Source of the DNA: Petrosia ficiformis
Lineage: Eukaryota > Porifera > Demospongiae > Haplosclerida > Petrosiidae
Direction: 5' to 3'
Length of the DNA: 64,000 nucleotides
Assembly (NCBI GenBank): GCA_947044365.1
Contig: OX345637.1
Coordinates: 1,469,001-1,533,000, forward strand
Program-made: the position numbers and the translations under genes
The notes under the pieces: model-generated
Told to the model about the DNA's origin: nothing
Database searches by the model: none
The model's input: the letters and a program-made list of their open reading frames with translations, nothing else
Shown here: positions 26,601 to 36,680 of the stretch, piece by piece
How the letters are laid out: each line of letters opens with the position of its first letter
How positions within the stretch are numbered: the first letter of the stretch is position 1

Positions 26601-29600
26601 GCTATGTTAGGTATTAATGGAGTGGATCATATGAAAATCAATGATGATCTGATCATGGGAATGGAACAACTGGATGATTTGCATGGAACTACAATAGGTG
26701 AGAGTATACAGCATGTGTGTATGTGAAATGTGCAGTGGAACCTAATCCACTGAAGTGAGATTAAAGACTCTCAAAATATCCCAAACTATGCTTTACAGTA
26801 TAAATTCACGAGTGCCGTCGGGACGGGACCCTTGCCTACGTGGCAAAGTAATACAAAGCACTCCATTTTTAAAAAATATATAATGAAGTGTATGAAATAA
26901 ACAACACTTTTGCTACATGGAATAGAAATACAAATTTGAAAACATTTCATTATGGGCATTAATTAAAACTGTTATATAATTATATATATATATATATATA
27001 ACTTTATATCCTAAAAGACAAAATGAGAATATCAATGAAAGAAATGTATAATTTGTATATATATATATCTTACATCTTATTCTCTGTTTTCCTTCGAAAA
27101 AGCTCTCAAGTCTACCTCTAAAGTCTCCATGTGAAAACGAATCACCTCTACCACGTGTTTATTATGCAAGCATGCACGTACGTACACATACCTGTAGGTG
27201 GAGCTAGGTAGCTCTCTATCTTGCATCAATGGTGATGTAGTAGCAACCATTACATCAATTGTTTTGGTGGTTTGAAGTGTTTCTTGGCTAGCGACAGCCA
27301 TGCAAGAGGATCACCTGATGTTTTGTGTGTCTATATTTACTCTCGTTATTGCCCTCGTTTCATCTTAAAGTCGTGAAATGGTAACTGTGAGTTATAAAAC
27401 TTGTCATAACTTTAGAACAAAAAGGTTTTAGAAGAATTCCTACGTTATTTTTTTTCCTTGTATAATTTGAAGTGTACCAGTACCCCTTTTGAAATGTCAA
27501 TGTTTTTATTTTTCAAGAAAAATTGCTAACACACAGACACACAGACAAAACGATTACCATACCCTTCCGCCTACGCTACGCGGCGAGGGTAACAAGGAAA
27601 CCCTTCTAATTAGGACACTTAATGAGACAATAAAAATGTCTTTTTTCATTATATTATAATGTTGGGCTGTGGAGAACCCTTGCCACTGTGGTATGGTAAA
27701 TAGATAATTTTGGACTTTTGCATTTGTATGTACATGTACATGTACATGTACGTAGATATTGTGCTGAATCATTGATTGTTTAATTTATTTCAGGTACACG
27801 CAAAACTCCAACTACTACTGAATTTTCTATTGATGAAGAACGCAAGTTTGAAGGAGAGTCTGAATCCAAGCACAAATTAGTATGTACATAAATATACCAA
27901 ATAATTACTTTTTACCAAAGAGCATTACAGTGAGTTTGTTGTTCCTTCATTCTTTTCCACCACACTAGGAATCAGACCAAATCCTGCAGGGTTTAAGGTG
28001 TACCAATATTTTTGAAGTTGTTAAGTTCTTTTCTCTCTATGATCTATGTGTTACTGAAGAACAGAAGATTCGGCTTCTGTCGTTAGCTGCTACATCAGGT
28101 AACATAATTTACTGAATTATTAATTGTATTCTATATGCATATTGTTATAGAATCTCAACTTCCAATCGAAATGAACCCGCTGAAAGTTCTTGTTTCTGTT
28201 ATACATGATACTGAATCTATTATTCATAAAGCAGTGGATGCAAAGGAAGCTGAACTCTCAAAGGAGGTTAAAGGTGATTTAGTGTTAAAATGATCAATTA
28301 ATCTGTCAGATAGCTTGACAGGTACAATTATTCAAAATACAGTTTAAGCACATTAATTGATGCATCGTGACTGACCATCAAATTGAATTATCAAAATTAA
28401 ACCTAAGAATACTACCCCCTGCATGAACCTATCCTGGGGATGACACTTTCATATAATATTATCACCGATACTGTGTATGTACATTCTCTTTTAATAGATG
28501 TACAAGAAAAAGCAGACATGTACAAGAAAATGTCATTTGGAACAATACAGGAACTCCATGCAAAGGATGAACTGATAAAAAAGTTAGAAAGTATGAAAAG
28601 AGATCAAAACTCTGGTATGATTATACATACATTCAGTACAAAGTGTTATTAGTTTCAACTTCAGAAGAGGAAGATGTAGCAACACTCTATTATTACTATT
28701 TATTTTGCTTATGATTATGGAAGTCTGAACACATGTAGATCAGTATAGTATTACTAAACAATACACATGTATGCAAAAATTATTAATATTATATGAAACT
28801 TAGTTATTTATGAATGAGGATGGCTTCATGCCAAACCTATTAATGGAGAGACATGTACACTATTTAAGGAACACTTAGAGCAGCCACATTTATTTGTAGA
28901 TTTGAGATTAACCTTTCAGTTCTAGACAAGTACCATTATTCCAAAGACTGCACTACAATTCTACAATCTCCAAAAACATAATGAATTTTAATTACATGTG
29001 TACATTGTCTTTGATAGAAAAAGCTGACATGTACCAGAAAATATTACTTGGAACAATACAGGAACTGGAAGCAAAGGAAGAGCAGATTAAGAAATTAGAA
29101 AGTATGAAAAGGGATCCACATCAGGAAATGTCTGGTATGTGTACATTCAATAAAGGTATTGTCACTTACCATGTGATTTATTATTCATGCAGAAGAGGAA
29201 GATGTAGAAACCCTCCATTTAGAAGCCAAAGATAAACAAGGAGGAGAAAACCGTGAGGAAGATCAAAAAACTATGGACCGTAAGTTATAAAATGCTTTAT
29301 AGTTTACTATATTGGACAGGTATCACAAACTATGTGATATGTATTAGATATTACATAGTCCTATGTGTTTTATCATATATACACATGAAATGATATTCAT
29401 AATTCCGAGGGCGTAGCCCGAGGGATTATGAATATCATTGAGTATGTGTACACGATAACACACGCAGGGCTATGTAATGTCTTGCTTGTCTAAATGAAGC
29501 CATAGAGATCAATAAGCAAGCTGGTTACGCAATGAAGCCACTCATTCTATGTGGTCACTTGAGCATGCGTACTAGCTAGTGACCTTTACCTTGCTGAGAA

Positions 29601-32600
29601 GAACTCTAAGTCTGAAATGTCTGGAAAAGGAAAAAATAAGGAAAATGAAGATCCCAATGACAGGGATTTTGTTTTACCCCAAGAGAAAAAGGCAAGATTT
29701 AACATTATAAGTACTAACAGTGAAATTGAAGAGATTAGTAAAGGGTATGTTCCCGTGAATACAAAACGAAAACCTCTTGGTCAATGAAAGTTTTTTCTGA
29801 GTGGCGATCTGCCAGGGATGGTGATGAAAAGTGCCCCAGTGAGCTATTGGAAAACCCGAGGCTGGGAAACTAAATTATTGGCTCCCTCGGTTCATCAATG
29901 AAGTAAGGAGGACTGATGGTGAGCCCTATCCTCCCAAAACTATTAATCAAATTTTAGCCAGTCTACAGAGGTATATGCATTACTGCGCACCCAAGTTTCT
30001 TGATCGGAAAAATTCACAGTTCAGGCCAATTCACGGAGCTTGTGATTATGTCTACAATACTCAGTGTTCTGCCCACACTGGTCGGCACTGGTCAGGAATA
30101 ACCACCTCTCAGATGAATTAACCTCCTCTTAGATAAATTAACCACCTCTTAAATAAATTAACTACATCTCATATAATACATATATAGGCTACTGAGACAG
30201 AATTAAGTATATACTGGATAAACAGCACTAAATGCAATGTAGAATCCAACCACCACTCTAAATATCCTAGGCAGAACACTGCATACTCTACACTCACAAG
30301 GAGTGGGTACTAGCATACGATCAACTCCTGTGATCACAGATGATGAGGAAGCTCAATTGTGGAGTACCGGTGTGCTAGGAACTGAACACCCATTGCAGTT
30401 ATTGAGAGCAGTCTTTTATTATGTTAGAAAAAGGTTCTGTGTGCGTGGGGGAGAAGAACAAAGAAAGCTGGGTCCCTCTTAATTCGTTCGTTCCCATAAC
30501 CCTGACTGTTTTACATTTGTGAAACATGGCTCACAAAACTGTTGTGGTAGGTCAATCGAACTGCATCTTAAGAACAAGGTTGTTCCCTGTCCTGCTCTGC
30601 CAGAGGAAAGATCATGATGTCTAGTTTTTTTAATGGATCTATATTTAAGCTGATGATGATTAATTCTTGTTGACTAATATAATGTGTGAGTTTATTAAGT
30701 ACACTTCTGGTATATAAACTTTGTTTTTTTTCACCAAAAAATTGGTTTGAACTCCTTAATATACATCCCATGGGGATATTGATATCACCCTGATGATATA
30801 CAGTATATTACCAGTGCTGTGGCTTTGATCTCTATGGCTTCCATTATACAAATTACTTTATACATTACATCAAAATCTGTTTTGTTTAATACTTAATATT
30901 TAGCTTTATAATTATTATTAATTGTTAATTATGTTTATAATTTTATATTATTATTATTGTGTTTGGCAGACTTGAGGGAAGTAGCTGACTTATACAGGAA
31001 AAGATCATATATTATGATACGTGAGCTCCATGCAAAGGAAACACAAATTAAGCAGTTACAAAGTATGACTATAGAACATCATCCTGAACTATCTGGTATG
31101 TTTTTATGTGTGTACCTAATAGGACTCTTATCATGTTCTGTTATGAATTGACATCTAGAGGGGGTTAGTGATGAAGCATTGCATTCAAAGGAAGTCATTC
31201 TGGAGACTCTTCTGGAAGGTGAGTTTTTATAATTATTTAGTTATTAAAGTTTATTGAATTGTTAAGACCACATGCTATATACATAATAGCTTGTGAAGAA
31301 AGGAAAACATAATAGTATTATTAACCTTTGCCACTTTGTGGGCAAAGGATAGTCTGGTGTAGCCACACCCCTGAGAAAAAGAGCCTGGATTCTACTGTTG
31401 TTTGTGCATGCACTAATTAACATGGAAAATGGCATGCGGTCACTAAAGATGTGTCAGTTTGTGGTACACAATAACACACTGAAGGTCTCTTCCTGGATTA
31501 AAACGAGATCAGGAGATCCAAGGTGCTATACAGAACAGAGATCGCTTGATCAAAACTAGCTATATTGATTATACTAGTCTAGCTTTTTTCAGCTAATCGA
31601 AACAGAAAGATTGCAATAGTTCACAATGACCCAGATAACTGGAAGCTTAAACCTTAATTAGTGCATGTGGAAGCGGAAGCCTTTGAATCCATGCTCTTTT
31701 TCTCTGCCATCTTAAAGAGCCTGATTACGAGACTGCCATATAGATGCCAGTTGTTCTCAATTAACATTCTGCAATAACAACTGCCTGACAATCAACCTCT
31801 CCATTTTTCTCTAATGAGTGTGGCTATGCCAATGTAGGCAGAGGGTTATAGATGTGTGTTACCTAAACGTAGTAGCCAACACTATGAACACTAGAGCTCA
31901 GTACCAAGGTCTCAGAGTACACTAATAATGAAAGCTAAAGTGAGGAATGTTTTGGTTGTAAATTATAACTGTTTCAATGTGTCACTGGCTCTTCAACTTG
32001 ACATTATAATTACTATGTGCAATAATTTTCCAAATAATAGGTGTGGCCTTGTGGGTATACACAATGAATATATAACTAGACTATGAGGATAATTAATAGG
32101 GCTGCAACGATTAGTAGTTTTTGGTATCCAGATATTTGCAAGTGAATACCTGGATACCAAAAACTCAACAACTCACGAAATGTTAGCTCACCATTTTGCT
32201 GTAACCAATTACTATACTCTTCCTGTGGCCATTTTGTTGCAATTATAATTTCTTGTGTTCAACTTCTGCGTATGTGCAAGCATTAAACGAATATTTGGAT
32301 GCTAAAAATACATTTGTATACCAAAATAATGAGCGAATATTTGTTGTAACCCTAATCATTACCAATATTATATTCTTGCTGTAGAGGTGGAGTCATATCA
32401 GAAGATGGTTAGTAATAAGGAGTCTGAGATAAATGAATTAAAGATTGAGCTACAAAAGAATCAGGATAACCTTCTAGCATTACAACTAACAACGGAAAAG
32501 AAAACGTCTCAGGATTTTGGTGTTCAATTTGATTTCACAGTTCCTACAACAGGTGAGTGTAATAATCATTAGTTCATAACATTTCAGACTTAAGGAATGA

Positions 32601-35600
32601 TAAGTGGAAAGTTTAAACCACCACAGTCCAGGCTTATATACTGTATATAAGATTATTTATAGGCTAAATCAATGTAGTGTCCTTCAATGTTGTATTCAGA
32701 AATTTGTAATGAAGTTGGGGATATGAGCTTGCAAATTGTGACAGGAAATTGCTTATGATTTATATTATGTATTCATTAATGGCATGATCAATATAAATTA
32801 TAATTTTTGAATGCATGGCTCTACTGCTGATATTGTAAATAAAGACGTGTTAAATATTCCTTTGTAAAAATTAACGATGACCAAACGATTATGCAATAAT
32901 TACTTTCATTGAAGCTGGACTGGTGTTTATCCCCCACCTCTTCCCACACTTGTATTAATAGTTTCTCAGAAGGTGAAAGTTATAAGATCTGTACTTATAA
33001 TTATTCTTTAATCATTCAATATGGTTCAAGACCCACACATTGTAGAACATTAAAATGTTTCAGTCAGTAATAAAATGAAAATGTTTCATAATTTTTAATT
33101 CATTTTGTAGATCTTCTTAATGGTGTTTATGTTGCAGAGCAAAGGCTCTTTCTTTTGCAAGGTGATCTCTCAATGTCATTTAGTTGGGAAGATTGTGGTG
33201 TTTTTCTAAATTTTGAGCAACATTCTCTTCCATCCACGAGTATGTGTGATATTGTTGTCAGTGCACTTATTGGTGGACATTTTCAGTTCCCGGAACGTAC
33301 TGAATTGGTCAGTGCTGTTTATGCTATGTCCTTTTCCAAGGATACTTCACAACCAGTTAGGATAGACATTCAGCATTGTGTCTCTTTGAAGAATGAACAA
33401 CAACAGCAACAATTAGTGTTTGCAGTAGCACCACTTGATGGAGGTCTGCCATTTCGTTTTGAGATTATCGAAGGTGGCAACTTTCCTCTAGATAGTGAAT
33501 ACGGTTCTCTAAACAAAAGCGATGTCACCTCCTTCTTAATTGGAATTGTTAAATTGAACAATGATGGTAAGGTAACAGTTGTAAATAAGCTATGGTTTAT
33601 TCATAGTGACACTTTCATCTATGCATTTCCAAAATGTCAATATGTAATAGCATTTGTTTCAATACTAGCCAGATTGTATTTAAATAGTTATTGTAATAGT
33701 ATAATTCATTGTAATACTGCAGCAGAATTGTCTAATACACCTCATAATATATATACGTGTGAAGTATATTATGACAGAATGGGAAGTGACAGATGGTTGG
33801 TGAGGTTTATCATTGTTCAGAACATTAGAGTATTCTTGAAGGTAACTTATGACAATACCATTTGATAGTGAATTTAATGTAATTCTATTACCCTGTAGTA
33901 TATTGAAAATGTGTATCCTAATAGTGTTAAAGATGAAACTGTTAGATTTTCATTCTTGGACCCAGTATACGGATATATCGAACTTGATACAGTTAACATG
34001 GGACAAGAAGCTAGTCAAGGATGGAGTGTTGAACCTCACAAAGAACCTCTCAGAGTATGTCAATATTAGCAATATACCTACTAAGTCCTAAACCATTATC
34101 TTGTAATAACTATAACTTCAATATTTTGTACATGTATGTGGTTAGAGATTGTAGTTATTTGTGCATAAGTGGCTGCAGGAATAAGATACTATATAGCCAG
34201 ATAGTCAGAGTGTATGAAATGTGTGAATGTTTTGTGTCATTTAAAATAAAGTTATATAATTATAGCTCCATAGTTATACTAGGTGTTTTTGTATTTAATA
34301 GCTAACTACTTTCTGTTCTATAACTCACACAGTTTATAAAACTCAACATTTTAGTAAAGAAAGCCATAGAGGTAACAATTATGTTAGCAGGAAGACTGCA
34401 AGTTAAATGCTTCAACATTTACTAGTCCCAGGGGCAATGCTGACATCTTTACTCACACCTGTGGAGTTTCTACATTTTAAGCAGCCCAGACTTTAACTTA
34501 CTTAGTTGGACAGAAGACGTTCCAAGAAATTCCTATTTCTCATATCACATCTTACATCAGTAATAGTTTTACAATGACATTCAATTTGTGCAAGATCCCT
34601 GTGATTACATGTATGTCCTATGATTGCATAATATATCCATTACTACAGCTCCATGTTTTTTATATTCTGCCTTCCTTATGTGCATAAACAGGTGATGAAG
34701 ATAGATGCTGATCTATTTGGATCATGTGATTTACCTATTCCTCAATCCTGTTTGGTTACTGTGTGGGCTGATCTTTTCTCTAAACCTGAGGAACGTTTGA
34801 GACTTCCAGTTCCACTAATTGGCATAGATTCTGACACAAAGAAAATATATATCAGTCGATTCCTTGAAGCTGTGGATACATCCAATAGAGGTATTACATA
34901 ATGTATCATAAGTTTTAGGTAATCAGCATGCAGCAGAGAGAAACACTATCATCTACATTATGTTTCCAGTATGTGTTCATGTGCCATCTTAGCCTCGTAC
35001 TTATGCTCTTTAAAAAGGAGAGCCAGGATCAACTGTTTACACATAGGGTAATTAACTTTTTTTTTTAATTTCCCATATATCTAGGATACCCGTGAAATAT
35101 AATCTTTCCATTTCGGTTAGCTGGAAATGGTTGAATATTGCTAGTTTTGATCTCTGTTTTTATATGATCTTTTAAGCATTAATGGTTGAAACCCCCTACC
35201 TACCCGGAATACATAATTTCCTTTAATGATTATAACTCTATATACATGCAGTGTTTCCCACAAAGGGTTACGGGTACCATGCCACTCCCCCACCCTTTAA
35301 TTTAAACGTCTCTGCAAAAAAACACTTTTATAACACTGATTAAACACTGATCTTGTACCGCTGATGCACTCCCCCACCCTTGACATTTATCCTTAGGGGA
35401 AACACTGTACATACATTGCTGAAACAAACTATTGTCAAACCACGTCATTTATTGGTATTATAAATAGTGTAAATTGGAATGCTGGTTGTTAGAGATGCAC
35501 TGATATCAGAATTTTTACCAATATACTGGTATTATCCAATAAATATCTGCCAATACCAATATTCCTTGTTTGTTCTGAAGTACTAATATTTTTTTATTAA

Positions 35601-36629
35601 TCATTTGTGTTTTGAAAAAAAAAATTCAGGAACTCAAATTACATATATCAATAATAGTTCGTTAGTATGTTTGCAGGTATTACATTATGCAAACCTGGTA
35701 TCTTCCTACAGTGTAAAAAAATTCCTAAACCATTGACTTCTACTCTGTTACTAGACTTATTTTCACACTCGAGCAACTTGACGATCTACACATGACAGCA
35801 CACAGTTTCATAATGTGCAATATCGGTAAGCTTGTGGCGAATTTACTGATAGCTGATACGATTATCAGTGCATCTCTACTGGTTGTTGCATCTACGTCCA
35901 CAAATACTTTGTGCCAAGTATAATCAATTATTGGAAGTATAATTGGATTGAATTTGTCTTTGTTGTCAAATAGGCTATAATCGTTCTGGTGATTTTTTTT
36001 ATTGGCAAGGAATAAATTAAATTCAGATACAAGTGCATTAAGATATTACACACTAGGCAGGATAACAAAATAGCACTTCAAGTAATTGGATACAGTATGT
36101 TATGGTTTCAACAACATGACCAAAAAATGAATTCGCAACTGTAATATCAACTAATGATAACAATTTTGTGTTTTGAATGATTGATATTGCAATGTGACAC
36201 AAAATTAATTATTATACTTAGAATCATTTTAAAAAGCCATAATTATGGAAGCAATGAGATGATGGGCCATTAAAATTGTAACTAAATGAGTTTTATTTGC
36301 TAATTTGATTTTTACTATAAATAATTGTGTATTGTTTATGCACTTTCAGATAAATTATCTCTCTCTTATAGATTATAAAAGTTCCGCTGCTAAAACAGAA
36401 ACCAGTCTACATTCACTTAGTAAGCTATGTGTATCATTCTCACTGATGACATGCCAAATTATTAAGATGTAAACATAGTACATGTATCACTTTCATTGTC
36501 AACCAAAATGCTGATACAATTATATTATTTTGAGAAATGCCTTCAATTACTTGGAACTTAAAAGACTAATATAATTATACCTATAGTTATAGTAATAACT
36601 ACATGTAGGTGTATATATTATATATACAT

Positions 36630-36680
<51 letters not shown>

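Larger units (their letters stand above)
27794..32552 (+). other. Linker and coiled-coil region of gene A (exons 12-20)
   Basis: After FEVVKFFSLYDLCVTEEQK (LDLE-like motif in exon 13) come repeated short exons with ADMYKKMSFGTIQELHAKDE, ADMYQKILLGTIQELEAKEE and ADLYRKRSYIMIRELHAKET. These are three internally duplicated, phase-1 symmetric coiled-coil exons (28498-28614, 29018-29134, 30970-31095). Heptad-like Leu/Ile spacing suggests dimerisation. Confidence 0.72.

Noticed and set aside
33849..34305. Open frames overlapping the third YIEL/DADLFG module in other frames
   Set aside because: Shadows of, or read-throughs from, exon 33899-34054 into introns; no independent support.
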